45,622 bases of DNA. Source: an uncultured Bacilli bacterium. Lineage in GTDB: Bacteria; Bacillota_I; Bacilli_A; ML615J-28; CAG-313. The stretch lies in assembly GCA_944326155.1 (NCBI GenBank), contig CALVCV010000011.1, forward strand, positions 1-45,622. The letters are read 5' to 3'. Shown here piece after piece: positions 8,190 to 17,119 of this stretch (the stretch's first letter is position 1; every line of letters begins with the position of its first letter). A model generated the notes under the pieces. It was not told the origin of the DNA, searched no databases, and was given only the letters and a program-made list of their open reading frames with translations. Position numbers and translations under genes: made by a program.

Positions 8190-10616
8190 ATGCCCAAACT
8201 GCAAGTAGAGGTTGACAACGTAAAGATAAATATAGAAGATAAATTAGCTAGTTACTTTGGTGTTACACCAAGTGATGCTAGTATTGATCAAATGTATAAA
8301 GCAGTTAGTATGTCAGTTTTAGATATTCTGCTAGAAAAAAAGAAACAATTCAATCGTAAAGTAAAAGAGAAAAAATCAAAAAGAGTATATTATCTTTGCA
8401 TGGAATTTTTAGTTGGAAGAAGTTTAAAAACAAATTTATACAATCTTAGTATCGTTGATGCCTATCGTGAAGCGTTAAAAGACTATGGCTTTGATTTAGA
8501 AGAAATATATGAACAAGAAACAGATGCTGGTCTTGGCAATGGAGGGTTAGGAAGACTTGCTGCATGTTTTATGGATTCTCTTGCTTCATTAGATTATCCA
8601 GCCACTGGTTTTTCTATTCGCTATGAATATGGATTATTCAAACAAAAAATTGTTAATGGATGGCAAACTGAAATGCCAGATGTTTGGCTACCTGGAGGTG
8701 AAGTTTGGTTAGTCCCAAGAAGTGACCGTCTTTTAAAAGTAAGATTTGGCGGTTGGGTAAGCGAATATCAACAAGACGGCAAGATGAAAGTTGAGTATCA
8801 TGACTCTAAAGTGATTGAAGCTGTTCCATATGATTTATTAATTTCAGGTGGTGATAGTCAAGCCGTTTCTACTCTTAGATTATGGAAAGCCCGTAATGCC
8901 GATCAATTTGATATGAAATCTTTTTCTCAAGGAGATTACATGAAAGCAATTATGGAAAATCAAGAAGCTGAATTAATCTCAAAAGTGCTCTATCCTTCTG
9001 ATGATCATTATGAAGGAAAAACGTTAAGATTAAAACAACAATACTTTTTAGTCAGTGCTTCAATGCAAAATATTATTAATGATCATATTAAACGTTATGG
9101 TGATTTACATACATTGCCACAGTATGCAGCAATCCATATTAATGATACTCACCCAGCTTTATGTATTCCTGAATTAATGCGTATCTTAATGGATGAACAT
9201 GAATTTGATTGGGATGAAGCATGGAATATTGTAACTAAGGCGGTTGCTTATACCAATCATACGATTTTAGTCGAAGCATTAGAATCATGGAGTGAAGAGT
9301 TAGTTTCTAAGACTATTCCAAGAATTTATGCTATTTTACAAGAAATTAATCGTCGTTACACAACTGATTTATGGAATGTTTATCCTGGTGATTGGGATAA
9401 AATTAGTAGAATGGCTATCATTGCCAATAACCATATAAAAATGGCAAATTTAAGTGTTATTGCAAGTCATAAAGTCAATGGTGTATCAGCCCTTCACAGC
9501 GATATTATCAAAAGAAGTATTTTTAGTGACTATTATCAAATGACACCAGAAAAGTTTACCAATGTAACAAATGGTATTGCACATCGAAGATGGTTACATC
9601 AATCTAATCCACGTTTATCTAATTTATTAGATGAAACAATAGGCCATGGTTGGTATAAAAATCCTGAAGAACTTAAAAAATTTGCAATTTATTATGATAA
9701 TGATAAAATTATTGATGAACTTGGCCGCATTAAATATTTAAATAAATGTGATTTTGCTAATGTCATTTATAAAAAACAAGGCATTGTATTAGATCCTAAT
9801 ACAAGATTTGATGTTCAAGTTAAGCGACTTCATGAATATAAAAGACAACTTTTAAATGTATTAAAAATAATTAGTTTATATAATATGTTAAAAGAAAATC
9901 CAGATATCAATATGACACCACAAACTTTTATTTTTGGTGCCAAAGCTGCTCCAGGATATTATCTTGCTAAAGAAATTATTGAACTTATTAATTATATTTC
10001 TAAAGATATTGCATTAAATCCTAAAATAAAAGAAAAACTGAATGTTATTTTTATGGAAGATTATTGTGTTACTTTAGCTGAATATTTAATGCCAGCAAGT
10101 GAAATAAGTGAACAAATTTCACTTGCTGGATTTGAGGCAAGTGGTACTGGTAATATGAAATTTATGATTAATGGCGCAATTACTTTTGGCACAATGGATG
10201 GCGCTAATGTCGAAATTTGTGACGCAGTAGGGGATAAAAATATTTTTATCTTCGGTATGAGCGCAAAAGAAGTAGACGAAATATGGAAAAACGGCTATAA
10301 TTCAACTTATTACTATAACAATAATAAAGAATTAAGAGGTGTTATAAATACCCTTAAAAAAGGTTTTGCCGGCAAGAGCTTTGAAAATATTGCAAACTAT
10401 TTATTAACATCAAATGGAATTGCGGATCGTTATATGTGTCTTGCGGATTTTGAAGATTACATGCGTGTACATCAGAAAATGGATGAAGTATATAGCAATA
10501 AAAAAGCCTTTAATCGGATGTCACTTGTGAATATTAGTGAAGCAGGTAGATTTGCGGCAGACCGCAGTATCAAAGAATATGCTAATCGTATTTGGAATTT
10601 AAAATCATTAAAATAA
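8190..10616 (+). CDS. glgP: glycogen/maltodextrin phosphorylase GlgP
   Basis: 808 aa, GT35 family. It phosphorolyses alpha-1,4 glucan ends to glucose-1-phosphate using pyridoxal phosphate as cofactor. Seen: GLGNGGLGRLAACF near residue 113, TNGIAHRRW near 462, and the PLP site GTGNMKFMING with the Schiff-base lysine at about 657, followed by GTMDGANVEI. The length is typical (about 800). AGGTGA precedes the ATG and the gap after glgA is 11 nt. As last gene of the operon it lets the same transcript code for synthesis and breakdown; its product can enter glycolysis through the following pfkA. Confidence 0.97.
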   Translation: MPKLQVEVDNVKINIEDKLASYFGVTPSDASIDQMYKAVSMSVLDILLEKKKQFNRKVKEKKSKRVYYLCMEFLVGRSLKTNLYNLSIVDAYREALKDYGFDLEEIYEQETDAGLGNGGLGRLAACFMDSLASLDYPATGFSIRYEYGLFKQKIVNGWQTEMPDVWLPGGEVWLVPRSDRLLKVRFGGWVSEYQQDGKMKVEYHDSKVIEAVPYDLLISGGDSQAVSTLRLWKARNADQFDMKSFSQGDYMKAIMENQEAELISKVLYPSDDHYEGKTLRLKQQYFLVSASMQNIINDHIKRYGDLHTLPQYAAIHINDTHPALCIPELMRILMDEHEFDWDEAWNIVTKAVAYTNHTILVEALESWSEELVSKTIPRIYAILQEINRRYTTDLWNVYPGDWDKISRMAIIANNHIKMANLSVIASHKVNGVSALHSDIIKRSIFSDYYQMTPEKFTNVTNGIAHRRWLHQSNPRLSNLLDETIGHGWYKNPEELKKFAIYYDNDKIIDELGRIKYLNKCDFANVIYKKQGIVLDPNTRFDVQVKRLHEYKRQLLNVLKIISLYNMLKENPDINMTPQTFIFGAKAAPGYYLAKEIIELINYISKDIALNPKIKEKLNVIFMEDYCVTLAEYLMPASEISEQISLAGFEASGTGNMKFMINGAITFGTMDGANVEICDAVGDKNIFIFGMSAKEVDEIWKNGYNSTYYYNNNKELRGVINTLKKGFAGKSFENIANYLLTSNGIADRYMCLADFEDYMRVHQKMDEVYSNKKAFNRMSLVNISEAGRFAADRSIKEYANRIWNLKSLK

Positions 10617-10626
10617 AAGCAAATTT

Positions 10627-10656
10627 TTGTTGATTTTTGCCATTTTGTAGTATAAT
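10627..10656 (+). promoter_or_regulatory. probable pfkA promoter
   Basis: TATAAT at 10651-10656, with TTGTTG at 10627-10632 (18-nt spacer) or TTGATT at 10630-10635 (15-nt spacer) as the -35 box. No clear terminator separates it from glgP, so some read-through from the glycogen operon is possible. Confidence 0.5.
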
Positions 10657-10705
10657 TGTATAACGATATAAGTATTGACAATAATTTTAAAAGTGGAGGC
10701 TGTCA

Positions 10706-11674
10706 ATGGAAAAGAAAGTTAAAAAAATTGCAGTGCTAACATCAGGCGGTGATGCACCTGGTATGAATGCAACCATTCGTGCAGTTGTACGGGCAGGAAT
10801 TAGTGAGGGCCTAGAAGTTTTTGGTGTTGAAGATGGATATAAAGGGTTAGTTGAAGGACGTATTTATCCAATGACTCGTGACAGTGTCACGAATATTATT
10901 AATCGTGGTGGTACTATTCTTGGTTCGGCACGTTTAGCTGAATTTAGTAAGGATGAAGTAGCACAAGTAGCTTTAGAACAATTAAAAAAACGTGGTATTG
11001 ATGCACTGGTTGCCATTGGTGGCGATGGGACCTATCGTGGTGCTTTAAAACTTAGTAAAATGGGCGTTTATTGTATTGGACTTCCTGGCACAATTGATAA
11101 TGATATTGCTTCAAGTGAATTTACGATTGGTTTTGCAACAGCAGTAAATACAGCTGTTGATGCAATTGATAAACTAAGGGATACTTCTAATTCTCATCAA
11201 CGTTGTTCTATCGTTGAGGTAATGGGTAGATATTGTGGTGACATAGCTTATGCTGCAGCTCTTGCGACGGGAGCCGATTTGGTTATCACATCAGAAACAG
11301 GTTATAGTTTAGAAGAAGTTATTGAAACAGTTAGAAAGTGTCAAACCCATAAGAGTAGACATGTTTTAATCATCATTACGGAACATATTACAGATGTTCG
11401 TGAACTTGCTAAACAAATTCAAGAATATACTGGCTTTGATTCTCGAGCAACTATTTTAGGCCACGTACAAAGAGGAGGTTCTCCAACACCTTTTGATCGT
11501 GTGTTAGCAAGTAGATTAGGTATTGCCGCAGTAGAAGAATTGATTAAAGGTGAAGGCGGAAAATGCATTGGAGTTTTTAATAATGAAATTGTTGCAACGC
11601 CGATTGAAGAAGCACTTAACATGAAAAAGCAAATGTTTAAAGGATATAAAGAATTAACAACGAAAATATCATAA
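10706..11674 (+). CDS. pfkA: ATP-dependent 6-phosphofructokinase
   Basis: 322 aa. It phosphorylates fructose-6-phosphate to fructose-1,6-bisphosphate in glycolysis. The motifs are classical: GGDAPGMNA near the N-terminus, IGGDGTYRGA, LPGTIDNDI with the catalytic Asp region, VEVMGRYCG, and GHVQRGGSPTPFDR. Gly in GGDG and PGTIDND, rather than the Asp/Lys pair, marks the ATP-using and not the PPi-using type. The length matches the bacterial tetrameric enzyme (about 320). GTGGAGG provides the ribosome site. It ends in a strong terminator. Confidence 0.98.
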   Translation: MEKKVKKIAVLTSGGDAPGMNATIRAVVRAGISEGLEVFGVEDGYKGLVEGRIYPMTRDSVTNIINRGGTILGSARLAEFSKDEVAQVALEQLKKRGIDALVAIGGDGTYRGALKLSKMGVYCIGLPGTIDNDIASSEFTIGFATAVNTAVDAIDKLRDTSNSHQRCSIVEVMGRYCGDIAYAAALATGADLVITSETGYSLEEVIETVRKCQTHKSRHVLIIITEHITDVRELAKQIQEYTGFDSRATILGHVQRGGSPTPFDRVLASRLGIAAVEELIKGEGGKCIGVFNNEIVATPIEEALNMKKQMFKGYKELTTKIS

Positions 11675-11678
11675 TTTT

Positions 11679-11710
11679 AAAAAACTGATTAAACATAATC
11701 AGTTTTTTAT
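11679..11710 (+). terminator. intrinsic terminator of pfkA
   Basis: A 13-bp perfect stem (11679-11691 with 11696-11708) has loop AACA and ends in a T-tract. It lies 5 nt after the pfkA stop codon. Confidence 0.9.
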
Positions 11711-11820
11711 TTTTATTAAAATAATTTCCTTTTTTCATCAAAAAAATAATATTAGATGCAATATAATAATACAACGAAACATGATTTTATTTTTAAATAT
11801 ATCTTATGAGGTGAAAAAAT

Positions 11821-13818
11821 ATGATGACTAAAAATATCAAAAAAATTAATATAAAAATAATAATAGGTATTGCTATTTTTATATTGATGGTTGCTAGTTC
11901 TATTAAAAAAACTTCATTGGTATTGGCAAATACCAGTCAATTTGCTAAATTATATCTAGTCTTTGACCAAAAAACATATGAAGTTGGAGATACTGTTGAA
12001 TTAAATATTAACTTGGATCAATTTGCTTCTTTAAATGAAATTAAATTACAAATAAAAATTGACGAATCTTATTTAGAACCAATAAAAATAGAAGATAAGT
12101 ATTTCTATTTTTCGACTTCATCTATTTTTAATAACGATATTATTAATGATTATGTGGATAATCATTACGTAAGACTTCGCCTGTTAAAAGACAAAAATAT
12201 AGAAGAAGGTTTTTTTTCAAGTTATAAAAATAATATTTGTAATATTAAATTTAAAGTAAAAAAAACAATTGATGATATTGCAAAATTTTTTACTCTTGAA
12301 AATTATAATGAAATGGGTATTAGTATATATCTATTTGATATTAATGATCAACTTATTCCATATCAGATTTATAATCGTGAGAAAATAAAAGTAAAGTGGG
12401 ATGTAGATAACTATGAACTAAATGTTTATAGTGAATTACCAGATTTTAAAAAAGATATTATTATTTTAAATCGTGAAGTAGATGAATATGAATATTTAAT
12501 TGAAAAGCAAGTTAATACAGCAGTTATTGGTCTTGATACGGTTCACATTGGTATTTATGATAAAAGTTCTGCTGATTATATTGTGTTGTCTAAAGCTATA
12601 TCCATTGTTGATTTAATAGCACCAACAATTGACTTTCCCTTAACAATTGAAATAATAGATGAGTTAATAGATACGACTGATTATTTTAATTATATTTCAA
12701 TCCATGATAATTATGATAGCAATTTAGAATCGCAAATTAAATACTATGATGATGAATTAAATGAAATTTCTTCAGTCGAATCATTTAAAGACTTTCTTTT
12801 AAGTAGTCCTAAAGGATATATTCAGTTTCTTGTCGAAGATACAAGTGGTAATGAAACATCAACTCCTCATATCGAAGTCCAAATTATTGATACAAAAGCT
12901 CCTACAATTCATAAAGTAGAAAAGATCATTCTTAATGATATAGATGTGGATTCTTTTATTTTAGAGGATTACTTTATAATAGAGGATAATTATGATGATA
13001 GTCCACAAATTGTTTTTGATTTTGGAGAACATAATGCTCTTTCTTTTTTGGAGATAAAAGAAATTTTAAAAAAAGGGATAGCAATTCCTTTTTCTTATTT
13101 TGCAATTGACAAAAGTATGAATTATAGTCAATCTTTTGATAGTGTAATTGAAGTAATTGATACAACTTGTCCAACTTTAAGCGTAAGTGATATTATAGTT
13201 GAAGATGTAGAATATGATAAGGTTCATTTTGATGAATTTGTTAATGTCAAAGATAATTTTTTAGATTCTTGTATACTAGAAACAAATTATTATATTGAAA
13301 ATCAAAAAGAAAGCAAAGATAGGTTTGATGAATTAATTCAAAAAGGATATAGTGGTTATATTTCATATGTAGCAATTGATAAAGCAGGAAATAAATCACA
13401 AAGTGTTAAACAAAATGTTACAGTAATTGATACTATTCCTCCACAAATTATTATTAAAAATATTCAAAATGGTCAAAAATATGTAAAACTTAATCAAATT
13501 GAATATGAAATTATTGAAAATTTTGATCATGTTGAAGTAATAATTTTACTAGATGATCAAATCTATACAGATGAAATGCTTCAGTTAGGAAAACATAAAT
13601 TGTATATTAAGGCTCAAGATACATCAGGACATGAAACTGAAGTTTTACTTGAATTTGAGATAATTGAAGATAATTTAATTGGTTGTTTAAATGATTTTGG
13701 TTGTTATATTAATAATTATATTGAGGTGGTTATTATTGTTACTATATTACTCATTTTTGTGATTATTATGATTATTGTCAAATTGATTCTAAAAAGGCGT
13801 AAGCATAAAATCGTTTAA
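11821..13818 (+). CDS. membrane-anchored surface protein: cohesin-like domain plus four Ig-like repeats
   Basis: 665 aa. The ATG at 11821 (or 11824) follows AGGTG. There is an N-terminal signal/anchor segment at about 11-37. Residues 43-190 resemble the cohesin fold (FDQKTYEVGDTVELNINL and a following strand ending YLEP). Four units of about 90 residues follow, each opening with a D-x-x-x-P-T-like strand: IVDLIAPTI (262-270), IDTKAPTI (356-363), IDTTCPTL (446-453) and IDTIPPQI (536-543). Units contain DNYD or DNFLD and a closing A-x-D-x-x-G-N-x-S-like turn. A C-terminal span (634-657) and KRRKHK tail anchor it; there is no LPxTG. It is flanked by pfkA and metG with no linked enzyme. A surface adhesin or scaffold role is inferred from architecture. 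Confidence 0.75.
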   Translation: MMTKNIKKINIKIIIGIAIFILMVASSIKKTSLVLANTSQFAKLYLVFDQKTYEVGDTVELNINLDQFASLNEIKLQIKIDESYLEPIKIEDKYFYFSTSSIFNNDIINDYVDNHYVRLRLLKDKNIEEGFFSSYKNNICNIKFKVKKTIDDIAKFFTLENYNEMGISIYLFDINDQLIPYQIYNREKIKVKWDVDNYELNVYSELPDFKKDIIILNREVDEYEYLIEKQVNTAVIGLDTVHIGIYDKSSADYIVLSKAISIVDLIAPTIDFPLTIEIIDELIDTTDYFNYISIHDNYDSNLESQIKYYDDELNEISSVESFKDFLLSSPKGYIQFLVEDTSGNETSTPHIEVQIIDTKAPTIHKVEKIILNDIDVDSFILEDYFIIEDNYDDSPQIVFDFGEHNALSFLEIKEILKKGIAIPFSYFAIDKSMNYSQSFDSVIEVIDTTCPTLSVSDIIVEDVEYDKVHFDEFVNVKDNFLDSCILETNYYIENQKESKDRFDELIQKGYSGYISYVAIDKAGNKSQSVKQNVTVIDTIPPQIIIKNIQNGQKYVKLNQIEYEIIENFDHVEVIILLDDQIYTDEMLQLGKHKLYIKAQDTSGHETEVLLEFEIIEDNLIGCLNDFGCYINNYIEVVIIVTILLIFVIIMIIVKLILKRRKHKIV

Positions 13819-13827
13819 TCATTTCCC

Positions 13828-13856
13828 TTTATAAAAAAAATATAATATGGTATAAT
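13828..13856 (+). promoter_or_regulatory. probable metG promoter
   Basis: TTTATA (13828-13833), 17-nt spacer, TATAAT (13851-13856) with extended -10 TGG. It starts 10 nt after the upstream stop codon. Confidence 0.6.
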
Positions 13857-13894
13857 TAATTGGTTAAAATTTGTCCTTTTTAGGAGGTATAAAA

Positions 13895-15829
13895 ATGTGT
13901 AAAAAATGCTATGTTACAACACCTATTTATTATGCTAGTGGTAAAGTACAAATTGGTAATACTTATACAACTGTTGCTTGTGATACTTTTGCTAGATTTA
14001 ATCGTCAAATGGGTAGAAATACATTCTATTTAACAGGAATGGATGAACATGGTCAAAAGATTGAAGAAGCAGCTATTAAAGCAAATATGACTCCACAAGC
14101 TTTTGTAGATAAAGTAGCAGCTGAAACTAAAGAATTATGGAAAGTAATGAAAATCAATTATGATGGTTTTATTAGAACAACTGATAAACATCATGAAGAA
14201 ATAGTAGCAAGGGTATTTGAAAGATTATTAGCTAACGATGATATTTATCTTGGTACTTATAGTGGAAATTATTGTGTTTCTTGCGAGACTTTTTTTACAA
14301 AATCACAATTAGGAGAAAATGATACTTGTCCAGATTGTGGAAAACCTACCAAAGTTGTTTCTGAGGAAAGTTATTTTTTACGTTTGAAAAAATATGCTAC
14401 TCAATTATTAACATATATTAAAGAACATCCTAATTTTATTTGTCCTGAGACAAGAAGAAACGAAGTTATTTCTTTTATTGAATCAGGACTTGAAGACTTA
14501 TGTGTAAGTCGCACATCTTTTAATTGGGGAATCAAAGTTCCTTCTAATCCTAAACATATTATTTATGTTTGGATTGATGCACTATTTAATTATTTAACAG
14601 CTCTAGGCTATGATACAAAAGAAAATCAACTTTATAAAGATTTTTGGCTTAATAATAATCGCATTTATCATGTTGTAGGTAAAGATATTTTACGATTTCA
14701 TGCAATTTATTGGCCTATTATGCTTATGGCCTTGGATATTCCAATCCGTTTTAAACTGATTGTACATGGTTGGATTTTAACTAAAGAAGGAAAAATGTCT
14801 AAATCAAGAGGTAATGCAGTATATCCAATGGATTTAATTAGTCGTTATGGTGTAGATGCAGTAAGATATTATTTAGTAAAAGAATTACCACTTGGTAATG
14901 ATGGACTTTTTAGTTATGAAAGATTTGTTGAAAGATATAATTATGAATTGGCAAATGATTTAGGAAACTTAGTTAGTAGAAGTATTTCAATGATTAATAA
15001 ATATTGTGATGGTATCGTTCCTAGTAATCAACTTCCTACTAGTGTACTTGATGAATCACTTGCAAAATTTGCTAACGAGACTATTACGAAAACAATTCAA
15101 TGTTTTGAACAATTTAAATTACAAGATGGTATTGGAGAAACTTGGCAGTTAATTAGAAGAGTAAATAAATATATTGATGAAACTGCTCCTTGGGTGCTTG
15201 CCAAAGATCAAAGTAAAAAAATAGACTTAGATAGTGTCATGTATCATTTAGCAGAAGCACTACGTGTTATTGCTATCTTAATTGCGCCATATTTAGTTGA
15301 TACATCAAATAAAATTTTACAAGCGTTAAATCAAACAAATACTAATATGCGCTTAGATCAACTTCAATTTGGTGAAAAATTTTCAAATGAAAAAGTCTTT
15401 CTAAAAGAAAATTTATTTCAAAGACTTGATATGGAAAAAGAATTAGAATATTTTGCAAGTCAAAAACAAAACGAGATAAAAGAAAAATTGGAAAGTAATA
15501 CAGTAAAAGTTAAAATAGGAATTGAAGATTTTAATAAAATTTCTCTTGTGGTTGGGGAAATAATTGAATGTAAAAAACATCAAAATGCCAATAAACTCCT
15601 TGTTTCTAAAGTAAAAATTGGTCAAGAAATAAGACAAATTGTCTCAGGTATTGCAAATTTTTATCATCCTGATGAATTAATTGGCAAAAAAGTAATTGTA
15701 GTTGAAAACTTAGCACCATCTAAAATTAGAGGTGTAGAATCACAAGGCATGTTACTTTGTGCTACAGATCAAGATAAACTAGAATTAGTAGAAGTAAGAA
15801 ATCTTCCATGTGGTTCTATAGTGAGATAG
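13895..15829 (+). CDS. metG: methionyl-tRNA synthetase
   Basis: 644 aa. The ATG at 13895 is preceded by TAGGAGG (13881-13887). A TTG eight codons upstream stays in frame but would place the Shine-Dalgarno inside the gene, so it is rejected. The enzyme charges tRNA-Met. The class I signature that is normally HIGH reads QIGN (19-22). KMSKS is intact (300-304). A four-Cys zinc knuckle (CVSC and CPDC) lies around 127-150. The C-terminal 100 residues form a Trbp111/EMAP-II-type tRNA-binding domain (SLVVGEI, ANKLLVSKV, SQGMLLCA). This is the long, single-knuckle Firmicute form. One base separates it from the antiporter gene, so they are probably cotranscribed. Confidence 0.96.
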   Translation: MCKKCYVTTPIYYASGKVQIGNTYTTVACDTFARFNRQMGRNTFYLTGMDEHGQKIEEAAIKANMTPQAFVDKVAAETKELWKVMKINYDGFIRTTDKHHEEIVARVFERLLANDDIYLGTYSGNYCVSCETFFTKSQLGENDTCPDCGKPTKVVSEESYFLRLKKYATQLLTYIKEHPNFICPETRRNEVISFIESGLEDLCVSRTSFNWGIKVPSNPKHIIYVWIDALFNYLTALGYDTKENQLYKDFWLNNNRIYHVVGKDILRFHAIYWPIMLMALDIPIRFKLIVHGWILTKEGKMSKSRGNAVYPMDLISRYGVDAVRYYLVKELPLGNDGLFSYERFVERYNYELANDLGNLVSRSISMINKYCDGIVPSNQLPTSVLDESLAKFANETITKTIQCFEQFKLQDGIGETWQLIRRVNKYIDETAPWVLAKDQSKKIDLDSVMYHLAEALRVIAILIAPYLVDTSNKILQALNQTNTNMRLDQLQFGEKFSNEKVFLKENLFQRLDMEKELEYFASQKQNEIKEKLESNTVKVKIGIEDFNKISLVVGEIIECKKHQNANKLLVSKVKIGQEIRQIVSGIANFYHPDELIGKKVIVVENLAPSKIRGVESQGMLLCATDQDKLELVEVRNLPCGSIVR

Positions 15830-15830
15830 T

Positions 15831-17087
15831 ATGTTTAATTATTTATCAACGACTTTTGATTTAACAATTTTATTACCAATTGTTATTTTACTTGGTATTG
15901 CTGCAATTATTCCAGTTCTTTTGACTTTACTTAAGATTAAATTTATTCCTGTTTTGGTTATTGAAATTTTATCTGGCATTTTACTTGGTAGTTTTGCATC
16001 AAAAAATTTATTTATAAACAATGGTGAATTAACACCTTTGATGGAAGGTTTATATACTTTTGGAATGGGATTTCTATTATTTTTAAGTGGTTTGGATACT
16101 GATTTTAGTGTTTTAATTAAACAGCCAAAAGGTGTCTCTTCCATTCATATTACTCGCCTTACAAGTATTTTACTACTTATAGTTATTGCTATAAGTATTG
16201 GAGGATCCTTTATTTTCCTTAAATATATGAATAATAAAGTTATTGGTGTGATTTTATTAACAATTGTGTTTTCAAGTACTTTTGCATCAATTGTAATTCC
16301 TTTAGTTCATGATGAAGGCCTTGCTCATACGACTATTGGCAAAATTATTAGTAGTTATTCTACAAAAGCGGAATTTTTATCTATCATTGCTCTTAGTAGT
16401 TTAATGCTTTATCGAGGAATTTTTGAAGAACAAAAACCATGGCATTTATTTATTTTAGTCATTGTTTTAATTTTTGTTTATATTTTTAATCGCTATCTTA
16501 AATTAGATTGTTTTAAAAAAATTTCAGATGGTATTGTTCATTTTGGCGTTAGAATTACTTTAGCTTTATTAATAGGCTTAATGATTCTTTGTAGTATCTC
16601 AGGTGTAGAATATATTTTAGGTGCTTTTTTAGCAGGTATGGTAATCAAATTTGCAAAGCCAAGTATTTTTACGATTCATAAACTTGAAACAATAGGATAT
16701 GGAATTTTTGTTCCCATTTTCTATATGTTAGTTGGAGTAAAAATTGGACTTTTGATGCCAATACAAGAGATATTTAAATGGGAAAATTTATCACTTATTT
16801 TAATTTTATTTGTTATGCTTGTTGTTGTAAAAATTCCTTTCATCTATTTGGGTCGATGGTTTAACTGGTCAACCATTATTCAAACAACATTATTTGTTGC
16901 ATGCACGTTAATTGTTGCGATTGCTTCAGAAGAATTTGGTGTTTTTACACATCATTTTGTGAATGCTTTAATTATTGCTTCATCTCTTACATGCATTATT
17001 CCACCGATTTTATTTGATATTACAAAAAAGTTTGGATATAGTAAAAAAGAAAATGATATAAGGATTATTAATCCCACTAAGAAATAG
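15831..17087 (+). CDS. monovalent cation:proton antiporter, CPA2 / Na_H_exchanger family
   Basis: 418 aa, almost entirely hydrophobic with about 12 predicted membrane spans. Family hallmarks are an early helix pair ending ILSGILLGSF, FLLFLSGLDTDF (around 78-92), and a later LGAFLAGMVIKF. There is no C-terminal TrkA-N/RCK domain, unlike KefC-type members. It probably exchanges Na+ or K+ for protons across the cytoplasmic membrane. The ribosome site is weak (GTGAG in the end of metG) and the gap is one base, suggesting coupling. The ion cannot be told from sequence. Confidence 0.85.
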   Translation: MFNYLSTTFDLTILLPIVILLGIAAIIPVLLTLLKIKFIPVLVIEILSGILLGSFASKNLFINNGELTPLMEGLYTFGMGFLLFLSGLDTDFSVLIKQPKGVSSIHITRLTSILLLIVIAISIGGSFIFLKYMNNKVIGVILLTIVFSSTFASIVIPLVHDEGLAHTTIGKIISSYSTKAEFLSIIALSSLMLYRGIFEEQKPWHLFILVIVLIFVYIFNRYLKLDCFKKISDGIVHFGVRITLALLIGLMILCSISGVEYILGAFLAGMVIKFAKPSIFTIHKLETIGYGIFVPIFYMLVGVKIGLLMPIQEIFKWENLSLILILFVMLVVVKIPFIYLGRWFNWSTIIQTTLFVACTLIVAIASEEFGVFTHHFVNALIIASSLTCIIPPILFDITKKFGYSKKENDIRIINPTKK

Positions 17088-17119
17088 ATTAATTTTAATA
17101 TTATAAAGGAAGAAATAAT

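Noticed and set aside
10617-10640. Terminator after glgP
   Set aside because: GCAAA and TTTGC can form only a 5-bp stem with no T-tract after it.
13871-13894. TTG start for metG eight codons upstream
   Set aside because: The AGGAGG ribosome site would be inside the gene; the ATG at 13895 has ideal spacing.
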